DNA from: Solirubrobacteraceae bacterium
GTDB lineage: Bacteria; Actinomycetota; Thermoleophilia; Solirubrobacterales; Solirubrobacteraceae
Assembly (NCBI GenBank): GCA_030038955.1
Contig: JASHQV010000144.1
Location: forward strand, 1-9,943
Reading direction: 5' to 3'
Length of the DNA: 9,943 nucleotides
In this document: positions 1 to 6,772 of the stretch, piece after piece
Layout of the letters: each line of letters opens with the position of its first letter
Numbering within the stretch: the first letter of the stretch is position 1
Notes under the pieces: model-generated
What the model was told of the DNA's origin: nothing
The model's database searches: none
What the model saw: the letters and a program-made list of their open reading frames with translations, nothing else
Translations under genes and position numbers: made by a program

Positions 1-486
1 CGCGGCGGCGAGGGCGTCGAAGATCAGGTTGGCGCCTGGAAGGTCGCCTGGGGATGCGGCCTGGTAGCTCCATAGCACGCGGGCATCCGCCCCGACGATC
101 ACGAGCGCCCGCTGCGGGAAGCCGCCCGGGTGGTAGACCCCGAACGCGCGGCACGTCGCGCCCTTCGGCTCGAAGTCCGACAGCTGCTCGATCGCCACGC
201 CGAGCTTCTGCTTGAAGGCGCGCTGGGCCCAGATCGAATCGCAGGAGACGCCGTACAGCACGGCGCCGTGGGCGGTGAGCTCGTCGCGCACGGCGTCGTA
301 CAGGCTGAGCTGGTCGCTGCACACGGGGCTGAACGCGAACGGGTAGAACACCAGCACGGTCGTCTGCCCGGCGAGATCGGCCTCCGTGAAGCGGGCATCG
401 CCGTCGCGGGCCAGCGAGAAGCTCGGCACCCGCTCGCCGGCGGCGACCGGCGCGGCTCGCGCGCCCTCCCCTGGATCCGGGCTCAC
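1..486 (-). CDS. Peroxiredoxin (AhpC/TSA family, AhpE-like), 3' end cut by window edge
   Basis: A thiol peroxidase that reduces hydrogen or organic peroxides in the cytosol. The visible 162 residues form a thioredoxin-fold peroxiredoxin: VPSFSL near residue 20 corresponds to the family's APDF start strand. PFAFSPVC at residues 49-56 is the Pxxx(T/S)xxC active site with peroxidatic Cys56, and Ser53 replaces the more common Thr. Further cysteines are Cys82 and Cys112; FPQRALVIV supplies the conserved Arg126. The layout fits AhpE-type 1-Cys or atypical 2-Cys enzymes, but which cysteine resolves, if any, cannot be told. No in-frame ATG exists. The GTG at 486 overlaps the rpsO stop codon by 4 bp (GTGA), so translation is probably coupled to rpsO. 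The frame is open to base 1, and only a short C-terminus should be missing. The family call is secure; the subtype is less so. Confidence 0.9.
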   Translation of the reverse strand, partial: MSPDPGEGARAAPVAAGERVPSFSLARDGDARFTEADLAGQTTVLVFYPFAFSPVCSDQLSLYDAVRDELTAHGAVLYGVSCDSIWAQRAFKQKLGVAIEQLSDFEPKGATCRAFGVYHPGGFPQRALVIVGADARVLWSYQAASPGDLPGANLIFDALAAA

Positions 487-752
487 CGCCGCAGGCCGAG
501 CTCGCGGATCACGGTCCTGTAGCGCTCCAGGTCGTCGCGCCGGAGGTAGTTCAGCAGCCGGCGCCGGCGGCCGACGAGCATCAGCAGCCCGCGGCGCGAG
601 TGGTGATCCTTGCGGTGCGTCCGCAAGTGCTCGGTGAGGTCGTTGATCCGCTCGGTCAGCAGCGCCACCTGGACCTCGGTCCTGCCGGTGTCGGTGGGAG
701 AGCTGCCGAACTGCTCGACGAGCTCGCGCTTGCGTTCCTGCGTCACAGTCAT
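483..752 (-). CDS. rpsO: 30S ribosomal protein S15
   Basis: Primary-binding protein of the 30S platform; it binds the central domain of 16S rRNA and forms a bridge to the 50S subunit. At 89 residues it has the family's exact size. The conserved elements are all visible: FGSSPTDTGRTEVQVALLTERI (residues about 15-36), the LRTHRKDHHSRRGLL stretch with the RNA-binding His/Asp/Ser residues, and the LVGRRRRLLNYL helix. The ATG at 752 lies 24 bp after the ribF stop and has no clear Shine-Dalgarno sequence. The gap is too short for the structured S15 autoregulatory leaders known elsewhere, unless the site lies in the end of ribF. The stop codon overlaps the GTG of the peroxiredoxin gene. Confidence 0.98.
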   Translation of the reverse strand: MTVTQERKRELVEQFGSSPTDTGRTEVQVALLTERINDLTEHLRTHRKDHHSRRGLLMLVGRRRRLLNYLRRDDLERYRTVIRELGLRR

Positions 753-776
753 GCGGCCGCTGAGGCTAGCAGAGGC

Positions 777-1646
777 CTACTGTCCGATCAGCTCGCGTGT
801 ACGCCGCACATCCGCGTGCATCTGCTGGATCAGCGCCTCGGCGCTGGCGAACCACCGCTCACCGCGGAGCCGGGCGACGAACTCGACGGTCAGCACCTGT
901 CCGTAGAGGTCGCCCTCGAAGTCCAGCAGGTAGACCTCGACGAGCAGGCCACGGCCGGTCTCGAAGGTCGGGCGCACGCCGATGCTGACCGCCGCCGCGC
1001 GCTCGCCCACCCGGCACGCATATACGCCATGCCCGGGACACATGAGCCGCTGGTCGGGGAGCAGGTTGGCGGTCGGAAAGCCGAGCGTGCGGCCGCGCTG
1101 ATCGCCGTGAACCACCTCGCCACGGAGGCGGAACGTACCGCCGAGCAGGCGCGCCGCCGACTCCACCTCGCCGCTGGCGATCAGCGCTCGGATCCGGCTG
1201 GAGGACACCAGCTCGCCGCCCGCCTCGACCAGTGGCACGACGCGCGTGGCGAACCGCTGATCCGCCGCCAGCAGCGCCGCATCGCCGACGGCGCGGTGGC
1301 CGAAGCGGAAGTTCTCCCCCACCGAGACGTGCGTCGCGCCGAGTTGCCACACCAGCACCCGGTCGATGAACTCACCCGGGCTCTGCTGCGCAAAGCGCTC
1401 GTCGAAGCGGATCACGACGAGCTCGTCGACGCCGAGCTGCTCGATCAGCTCGGCTTTCAGCTCGAGGCTGGTGAGCAGCTTCGGCGCGGCCTCGGGGCGC
1501 ACGACGAACAGGGGATGGGGCTCGAACGTCAGCACCGTGTCGCTGCCCGCGATCACCTCGCGGTGCCCGACGTGGACGCCGTCGAACTCGCCGACGGCGA
1601 TGCGCCGGGGGCGGGCCTCGGCGTCGGCGAGATCGACGATCCGCAT
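777..1646 (-). CDS. ribF: Bifunctional riboflavin kinase / FAD synthetase
   Basis: Phosphorylates riboflavin to FMN, then adenylylates FMN to FAD. In the 289 residues the N-terminal nucleotidyltransferase half shows GEFDGVHVGH (19-28, the (N/E)FDGVHxGH signature), TFEPHP (40-45), SVGENFRFG (108-116) and SSSRIR (148-153). The C-terminal kinase half shows GRTLGFPTAN (185-194), GVRPTF and a LLDFEGDLYG stretch. Both activities therefore look intact. The segment between HxGH and the TFEPHP strand is about a dozen residues shorter than in typical RibF. The ATG at 1646 is 22 bp after the truB stop and has no obvious Shine-Dalgarno sequence. The truB-ribF-rpsO order is the widespread bacterial arrangement. 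B. subtilis calls the homologue ribC. Confidence 0.97.
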   Translation of the reverse strand: MRIVDLADAEARPRRIAVGEFDGVHVGHREVIAGSDTVLTFEPHPLFVVRPEAAPKLLTSLELKAELIEQLGVDELVVIRFDERFAQQSPGEFIDRVLVWQLGATHVSVGENFRFGHRAVGDAALLAADQRFATRVVPLVEAGGELVSSSRIRALIASGEVESAARLLGGTFRLRGEVVHGDQRGRTLGFPTANLLPDQRLMCPGHGVYACRVGERAAAVSIGVRPTFETGRGLLVEVYLLDFEGDLYGQVLTVEFVARLRGERWFASAEALIQQMHADVRRTRELIGQ

Positions 1647-1668
1647 GGCGAGCGAAGCGTAGTGATCG

Positions 1669-2565
1669 TCAGCCGCGGAGGACGATGCGCGGATGCAGGA
1701 CTCCGTCGGCGTCGGCGCTGGCCACCGCGACCAGCCCGGCGTCGTCGGTCAGCCGCACGTAAGCGCCCTTGACCTCAGCAGGTGGTCGGTGCACCGCGTT
1801 TCCGTGCGCCACGAGCTGAGCGCGGCCGGGGTCCAGGCGCACCTGCGGCATGAACGACAGCGCCTCGCTCAGCCCGATGATCCGGGGCGAGCAGTCGGCG
1901 ACGTCGAACGGGCCGATCCGCAGGCGCCGCAGCGCCGTGCAGTAGGCGTCGCCCAGGTCGGCGATCAGCGACCGCACGTACGTGCCCGACGAGCACTCGA
2001 CGACGAACCCTCGCCGGTCCCCTTCGCGCCAGCGCTCCTCGAACCGGTAGACCTCCACCTCACGCTCGGGCAGCTCCACCGTCTCGCCCGCCCGGGCCAG
2101 CGCGTACGCCCGGCGGCCGTCGACCTTGACGGCCGAGTAGGCGGGCGGTCGCTGCCGGATCGCGCCGACCGGCAGCTCCAGATCCCCGCTCGGCACGCGG
2201 CCGGTCACGGTCACCTCGCCCTCGGGGTCGCCGGTGCTGGAGACCGCTCCAAACCGCGCCACCACCTCGTATGCCTTGGGCAGCTCCATGAGGAACCGCT
2301 GCGCTCGGGTAGCGCGCCCGATCAGCAGCAGCAGCAGGCCGGTTGCGAACGGATCGAGCGTGCCGGCGTGACCGACCTTGACGCCACCGCCGAGCTCGCG
2401 ACGCACGCCCGCGACGACGTCGTGCGAGCTGAGCCCGGCCGGCTTGTCGGCCAGCATCACCCCGTCGACACGAACATCCGGCCGGGCCTCGCCGCCAGGA
2501 CCGCGCGCCTCGCCCGCGCTCCCCGCGCGATCGTGCTCGTGGCGGGAGGACCGTCGCTCGCTCAC
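1669..2565 (-). CDS. truB: tRNA pseudouridine(55) synthase TruB
   Basis: Converts U55 of the tRNA T-loop to pseudouridine. With the GTG at 2565 the product is 298 residues. Diagnostic motifs are DKPAGLSSHDVV, then KVGHAGTLDPFATG with the catalytic Asp at residue 71, a Y-E-V-V strand followed by GAVSSTGDPEG, RPPAYSAVKVDGRRAY, and SSGTYVRSLIADLG. The tail (from about residue 240) matches the actinobacterial C-terminal TruB domain in position. The GTG start overlaps the stop of the upstream DHH gene by 4 bp (GTGA). An open frame continues to 2622, but those codons lie inside the upstream gene. The first 35 residues are charged, Gly/Arg/Glu-rich and outside the family core, so a start at the GTG-ATG pair near 2460 is a weaker alternative. 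Confidence 0.96.
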   Translation of the reverse strand: MSERRSSRHEHDRAGSAGEARGPGGEARPDVRVDGVMLADKPAGLSSHDVVAGVRRELGGGVKVGHAGTLDPFATGLLLLLIGRATRAQRFLMELPKAYEVVARFGAVSSTGDPEGEVTVTGRVPSGDLELPVGAIRQRPPAYSAVKVDGRRAYALARAGETVELPEREVEVYRFEERWREGDRRGFVVECSSGTYVRSLIADLGDAYCTALRRLRIGPFDVADCSPRIIGLSEALSFMPQVRLDPGRAQLVAHGNAVHRPPAEVKGAYVRLTDDAGLVAVASADADGVLHPRIVLRG

Positions 2566-3605
2566 GCCGACCGTAGCTGCAGCGCCAGCTGCTCGCGCAG
2601 GAGCGCCACGAGCGGCTCCCACTCGAGGCTGGTGGTGAAGCCGGCGGCAGCCCGGTGGCCGCCGCCGCCGGCGACGCGGGCGACCGCGGACACGTCGACG
2701 CGGTCGTCGCTGGCGCGCAGCGACACCTTGCGCAGCCGGCGCCCGTCGGCGGTCAGCTCGGCCGCTCCCGCGCCGTCGAGGCGGTCGCGCACGAGCCCGG
2801 CCATGGCCGTGCCCCGCACCGCCCGCAGCTGGTCGATCATCCCCTCCGAGTAGCTCTCCTCGGCGCCGGCCGCCTCAAAGTCCTCGACCGCCAGCGTCGA
2901 CACCGTCAGCCCGCCATCGTCGTAGCGCTCAATGTGCGCGAGCATGCGCGCCAGCAGCTGCAGCTTGGCGAACGGCACCCCCTCGTACACCCGGCGGTAG
3001 ATGCCGTGGACGTCGACGCCCGCGTCGATCAGCTCGGCCGCCATCACATGCGCCCGCGGTCCCGTGTTCTCGTACATGAAGCAGCCGGTGTCGGTGACCA
3101 GGGCGACGTACAGCGCCTCGGCTACGGGCAGCGTCAGCTCGACCCCGTACGCGTGGATCAGCTCCCACACGATCTCGGCGGTGCAGGAGGCGCCCGGGAC
3201 GACCAGGTTCGCCGTGCCAAAGCGGGTGTTGTCATGGTGGTGGTCGATGTTGATGATCTGCCCACCCGGCCGCTGCAGCGCCTCGGCTGCGTTGCGCTCT
3301 AGGTTGCCGCAGTCGAGCAACACGATCGTGCGTTCGGCGAGGTCAGCCGGGAGCTCGGACACGAGCCGATCGAGCGGCAGGAAGCGGTACTGGTAGGGGA
3401 CCGGAAGCTCGGCGGCATCCATGAACATGACGCTGTCCTTGCCGAGCACGGTGAGCAGCTCGTGCATCGCCACCAGCGACCCGAGCGAGTCTCCATCCGG
3501 GTTCTCGTGGGTGGCGACGATCAGCTTCGACGCCGACCGCAGCTCCTCCAGCACCCGGGCCTCGTCGGCGGCCAGGAGCCCCTCACTTGTCGTGTTCACC
3601 GTCAT
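2562..3605 (-). CDS. nrnA: DHH/DHHA1 phosphoesterase, NrnA-like (oligoribonuclease / pAp phosphatase / c-di-AMP or pApA hydrolase)
   Basis: A Mn-dependent cytosolic phosphoesterase of 347 residues. The DHH domain has HENPDGDSLGS (His33, Asp37, Asp39), LLDCGN (Asp98), the name-giving NIDHHHDN (Asp121-His122-His123) and VTDTGCF (Asp172). The C-terminal DHHA1 domain ends with GGGGHRAAAGF (GGGGH at 313-317), which binds the substrate phosphate. Relatives degrade nano-RNAs, dephosphorylate pAp, or hydrolyse c-di-AMP/pApA; sequence alone does not choose among these. There is no membrane or PAS/GGDEF part as in GdpP. The ATG at 3605 lies 23 bp inside the end of rbfA and has a strong Shine-Dalgarno sequence 7 nt upstream. 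This slot between rbfA and truB is common in actinobacteria. The stop overlaps the truB GTG. Confidence 0.93.
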   Translation of the reverse strand: MTVNTTSEGLLAADEARVLEELRSASKLIVATHENPDGDSLGSLVAMHELLTVLGKDSVMFMDAAELPVPYQYRFLPLDRLVSELPADLAERTIVLLDCGNLERNAAEALQRPGGQIINIDHHHDNTRFGTANLVVPGASCTAEIVWELIHAYGVELTLPVAEALYVALVTDTGCFMYENTGPRAHVMAAELIDAGVDVHGIYRRVYEGVPFAKLQLLARMLAHIERYDDGGLTVSTLAVEDFEAAGAEESYSEGMIDQLRAVRGTAMAGLVRDRLDGAGAAELTADGRRLRKVSLRASDDRVDVSAVARVAGGGGHRAAAGFTTSLEWEPLVALLREQLALQLRSA

Positions 3606-3942
3606 CGGCGAGCTCCTCGATCAGTCTCGTGATCTTCATCCCCCGCTCCAGCGAGGCGTCGTACTCGAACGTCAGCGTTGGCGTGTGCTTGAGCCGCAGC
3701 TCGGTCGCCATCCGTCCCTGCAGGAAGCCGTGGGCGGAGCGCAGCCCCTCGAGGCTCGCCTCGCGCGCCGGGCGATCGCCGAGCACGCTCACGTACACCC
3801 GCGCATGACGCAGGTCTGGACTGGTCTTGACGGCGGTAACGGTCACGAATCCCACGCGCGGATCCTGCAGATCCGTCGAGATGGCGTCGCCGAGGACGGC
3901 TCTCAGGGCCTCATCCACCCTCCGCATCCTTGGCCCGGCCAT
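3583..3942 (-). CDS. rbfA: 30S ribosome-binding factor RbfA
   Basis: A KH-like-fold factor that binds immature 30S subunits and helps finish the 5' end of 16S rRNA; it is also linked to cold adaptation. The 119-residue product begins MAGPRMRRVDEALRAVLGDAI, which aligns with the family N-terminus (MANPRxxRVxxxI). DPRVGFVTVTAV (27-38) and DLRHARVYVSVLG (43-55) are the hallmark strands. The open frame extends upstream to 4173, but those codons antisense-fit nothing and lie inside ylxP, so the ATG at 3942 is chosen; it is 13 bp after the ylxP stop. No good Shine-Dalgarno sequence is seen. A GTG at 3954 is a less likely start. The 3' end overlaps the DHH gene by 23 bp. Confidence 0.95.
   Translation of the reverse strand: MAGPRMRRVDEALRAVLGDAISTDLQDPRVGFVTVTAVKTSPDLRHARVYVSVLGDRPAREASLEGLRSAHGFLQGRMATELRLKHTPTLTFEYDASLERGMKITRLIEELADDGEHDK
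3613..3618 (-). promoter_or_regulatory. Shine-Dalgarno sequence for the DHH phosphoesterase gene
   Basis: GAGGAG lies 7 nt before the ATG at 3605, inside the last codons of rbfA. It is one of the clearest ribosome binding sites in the operon and decides the 3605 start over the in-frame GTG two codons later. It suggests independent initiation despite the 23-bp overlap. Confidence 0.75.
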
Positions 3943-3955
3943 CCTAACGATCACG

Positions 3956-4288
3956 TTACAGAGTCGACACCACGTCACGCAGATCCCCGGCGGAGGCGAG
4001 CATCCGCTCCACGGCCACGCCCGAGGGACAGCGCGCATCGAGCCACTCGGTGACCCGGTCGACCGACGCCTCGAGGTTCGCCATCGAGCCGCTGCACAGC
4101 GCCACCGACAGCCGGGCTCGCTGCCACAGGTCGTGAAACGCGGTCTCGGCCACGGCCGCGCCGTAGCGGCCATGGAGGATCGCCTTGATCGACTGCAGAT
4201 CCTTGCGCTTGGCCTTGAGGCTGCCCGCCTCGGGAAAGTGCAGCTCGACGATCAGCACCGCCACGTAGCCGCTCCCGGGATCTGCCAT
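3956..4288 (-). CDS. ylxP: DUF503 family protein, YlxP-like
   Basis: A 110-residue protein of a conserved family without an established function. The signature VELHFPEAGSLKAKRKDLQSIKAIL (residues 14-38) is the family's ELxxPxxxSLKxKR motif. The AVAETAFHDLWQRARLSVAL stretch (about 45-64) matches the second conserved strand-helix region. Its place between infB and rbfA is the canonical one (B. subtilis infB-ylxP-rbfA), which supports the call and implies a role linked to ribosome maturation or translation. The ATG at 4288 is 37 bp after the infB stop without a visible Shine-Dalgarno sequence. The first 7 residues (MADPGSG) precede the usual family start. Confidence 0.92.
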   Translation of the reverse strand: MADPGSGYVAVLIVELHFPEAGSLKAKRKDLQSIKAILHGRYGAAVAETAFHDLWQRARLSVALCSGSMANLEASVDRVTEWLDARCPSGVAVERMLASAGDLRDVVSTL

Positions 4289-4308
4289 GAGCCGGTTCGG
4301 GATGCTCG

Positions 4309-4325
4309 ACGAGCCGTCAGCTCGT
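4309..4325 (-). other. Small stem-loop in the infB-ylxP gap
   Basis: Reading leftward, ACGAGC - TGACG - GCTCGT forms a perfect 6-bp stem with a 5-nt loop directly after the infB stop codon. No T-tract follows, so it is not a typical intrinsic terminator. It may mark an mRNA processing or stability point, or be chance in GC-rich DNA. Confidence 0.35.
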
Positions 4326-6749
4326 TCAGACGAGCTCGCGCTCGACCTGGCGCATCGCGTACGCCTCGAGCACGTCGCCTTCCTTGAGGTCGGCGTAGTC
4401 GCGCAGGACGATGCCGCAGTCGAACCCCGCCGTGACCTCGCGCACGTCGTCGTTGACGCGGCGCAGGCTCTGGATCTCGCCGTCCCACACGACCGTGCCG
4501 TCGCGCACCAGTCGCACGCGCCCGCCGCGTACGACGCGGCCCTCGGTGACGTGGCAGCCGGCGATCGTGCCGACCCGCGAGGCCCGGAACAGCCGGCGCA
4601 CCTCGGCGCTGCCGACCGTCTCCTCCACCTCCTCGGGCGCGAGCATTCCCTGCATCGCCTGGCGCAGCTCCTCGATCGCCCGGTAGATCACCGAGTAGGA
4701 GCGGATCTCGACGCCCTCGCGCTCGGCGGCCGCGCGCGCGTCGCCGACCGGGCGCACGTTGAACGCCAGGATCACCGCGTCGGAGGCGGCCGCCAGCATC
4801 ACGTCGGACTCGGTCACGGCGCCGACGGCGCGGCGGATCACGTTGACCGACACCTCGTCCTGCGGGAGCTTGGCGATCTCGTCCTCGATCGCCTCCAGCG
4901 AGCCGGCCACATCGGCCTTCAGCACCAGCCCCAGCTCCTTGATGTCGGAGCCGAAGATGTTCTCCAGTGAGATCCGCTTGCCGCTGCGGCGAGCGAGCGA
5001 CTCGGTCTTCAGCCGCGCGGCACGCTCCGAGGCGAGCTGCTTGGCGCGGCGCTCGTGCTCGACCACGTGGACGTACTCGCCGGCCTCGGGCACGCTGTCG
5101 AAGCCGAGCACCTCGACCGGCTCCCCCGGCAGCGCCTGGCCGATGCGGGTGCCGGTGAAGTCGTGCATCGCCCGCACGCGCCCCCAGTGCGCGCCGGCCA
5201 CGAGCGCGTCGCCGACCTCGAGCGTGCCTCGCATGATCAGGATCGTCACCACCGGCCCGCGCCCGGGATCGAGCTTCGACTCGATCACGCTGCCCGACGC
5301 CGGGGCATCCGGGTTCGACCTCAGCTCCTCGACCTCGGCCATCAGCAGGATCGTCTCGAGCAGGTTGTCGAGCCCCTCTCTGGTCTTCGCGGAGACGTCG
5401 ACGAACTCGGTGTCGCCGCCCCACTCCACCGGCTGCAAGCCGATCGCGGCCATCTCGCCACGCACGCGGTTGGGGTCGGCGCCCTCCTTGTCGATCTTGT
5501 TGACCGCCACCAGGATCGGGACCCCCGCCTCGCGGGCGTGGTCGACCGCCTCCTGCGTCTGCGGCATGACGCCGTCGTCGGCGGCGACGACGATCACCGC
5601 GATGTCGGTCACCTTCGCGCCGCGCGCGCGCATCGCCGTGAACGCCTCGTGACCGGGCGTGTCCAGGAAGGTGACGACGCTGCCGTCGTGGTGAACCTGG
5701 TAGGCGCCGATGTGCTGGGTGATGCCGCCCGCCTCTCCAGCCGCGACCTGTGTCTGTCGGATCGCGTCCAATAGCGATGTCTTGCCGTGGTCGACGTGGC
5801 CCATGATCGTCACCACCGGCGGCCGCGCGACCAGCGACTCCTCGGCGTCGTGAAACACCGGCTGGGCGATCGTCTCGTCCTCGGTGTGGACGATGTCCAC
5901 GTCCTTGCCGAGCTTGTCGGCCAGCTCGACGATCGCCTCGTCGGACAGCGTCTGCGTGAGCGTCTTCATCTCGCCCAGGGCCATCAGCTGCTTCATGATC
6001 TCGGGCACCGGCACGTCCAGGTACTCGGCCACGTCCTTGACGGTGGAGCCCGAGTTGACCTGGATTGCGTCGGGCTCGACGACGGCGACGTGACTCGGGC
6101 GCGACTCGGCCTCGTCGTCATAGACGCCGCGCCGGCGCCGACCCCGGCGCTGGCGGCGCGGCGGCTGGGTGGCGGGTCCGCCACCTGGCCCACCGGTTCC
6201 GCCCGGGCTGCGACGCGAAGCCTGGCTGTCGATCACCACGCGGCGCCGGCCGCCGGCGCTGCCGGGCGTGCGCTCGCCCTGCAGGGAGTCGCGGGTGGGT
6301 CGCTGCTTGAGCGGATGATCGCCGTCACCGGCGCCAGTCTGCGAAGCCGAAGCAGCAGCCGGCGGAGCCGGGGCGCCAGTCTGTGCCGTAGGCGCCGCCG
6401 CGCCCGTTTGCGGGGCGGGCGGCGGCGCTGCCGCGGCCTGCCGCGGAGACGTCGCCGGCTTGCGGGCAGTTGCCTCTGCCGCGGGCGCCCGCGACGTCTT
6501 CGATGTCGCCGGCTTTGCCCGGGTGCTTGCGGTCTTGCCCGCCGCGGACCCGCTCTTGCCGTTGTCGCTCTTGGCTCGGGCGCTCTTGACGGGCGCGTCC
6601 TTGCCGTTTGCGCCGCTCTTGACGCTCGTGCTGGTCGCGCCCTTGACGACCTTGGCCGGCGCCTTCTCGGTTGTCGCGCCCTTGCTCGCGGCTGCCGTGC
6701 GCTTGGCCGGAGCCTTGCTGGGCGTGTCCTCTGTTCGCTTCGACGGCAT
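4326..6749 (-). CDS. infB: Translation initiation factor IF-2
   Basis: GTPase that delivers initiator fMet-tRNA to the 30S subunit and promotes 50S joining. From the ATG at 6749 it is 807 residues. Residues 1 to about 210 are a low-complexity Ala/Lys/Pro/Arg-rich tail with three QTGA repeats (114, 123, 137) and a very basic RRQRRGRRRRG patch. The IF2_N-type domain is about 232-288. The G domain has GHVDHGKT (317-324), GGITQHIG (341-348), DTPGH (363-367), NKID (417-420) and SAKT (453-456). The remainder covers domain II, IF2 domain 3 and the C-terminal fMet-tRNA-binding domain. A GTG two codons upstream (6755) is an alternative start; ATG is preferred because AGGTG, part of the extended anti-SD match, is well placed for it. 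The gene starts 23 bp after the nusA stop. Confidence 0.97.
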   Translation of the reverse strand: MPSKRTEDTPSKAPAKRTAAASKGATTEKAPAKVVKGATSTSVKSGANGKDAPVKSARAKSDNGKSGSAAGKTASTRAKPATSKTSRAPAAEATARKPATSPRQAAAAPPPAPQTGAAAPTAQTGAPAPPAAASASQTGAGDGDHPLKQRPTRDSLQGERTPGSAGGRRRVVIDSQASRRSPGGTGGPGGGPATQPPRRQRRGRRRRGVYDDEAESRPSHVAVVEPDAIQVNSGSTVKDVAEYLDVPVPEIMKQLMALGEMKTLTQTLSDEAIVELADKLGKDVDIVHTEDETIAQPVFHDAEESLVARPPVVTIMGHVDHGKTSLLDAIRQTQVAAGEAGGITQHIGAYQVHHDGSVVTFLDTPGHEAFTAMRARGAKVTDIAVIVVAADDGVMPQTQEAVDHAREAGVPILVAVNKIDKEGADPNRVRGEMAAIGLQPVEWGGDTEFVDVSAKTREGLDNLLETILLMAEVEELRSNPDAPASGSVIESKLDPGRGPVVTILIMRGTLEVGDALVAGAHWGRVRAMHDFTGTRIGQALPGEPVEVLGFDSVPEAGEYVHVVEHERRAKQLASERAARLKTESLARRSGKRISLENIFGSDIKELGLVLKADVAGSLEAIEDEIAKLPQDEVSVNVIRRAVGAVTESDVMLAAASDAVILAFNVRPVGDARAAAEREGVEIRSYSVIYRAIEELRQAMQGMLAPEEVEETVGSAEVRRLFRASRVGTIAGCHVTEGRVVRGGRVRLVRDGTVVWDGEIQSLRRVNDDVREVTAGFDCGIVLRDYADLKEGDVLEAYAMRQVERELV

Positions 6750-6772
6750 CTCCACCTGAGTGTAGAAGGCGT

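Noticed and set aside
600..1772. Long plus-strand open frame (390 codons) opposite ribF and rpsO
   Set aside because: Mirror frame of GC-rich genes with strong family matches on the minus strand; its translation is His/Arg/Ala-rich low-complexity sequence without a recognisable domain.
1693..2853. Long plus-strand open frame (386 codons) opposite truB and the DHH gene
   Set aside because: Shadow of two well-supported minus-strand genes; no motif, no ribosome binding site, composition typical of antisense reading.
3943..4173. 77-codon upstream extension of the rbfA frame
   Set aside because: Lies inside ylxP; the family N-terminus aligns with the ATG at 3942 and the extension is Arg/Trp/Cys-rich shadow sequence.
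4252..5424. Minus-strand frame of 390 codons overlapping infB
   Set aside because: Out-of-frame reading of infB, extremely Arg/Gly/Ala-rich, crossing the infB stop and ylxP start.
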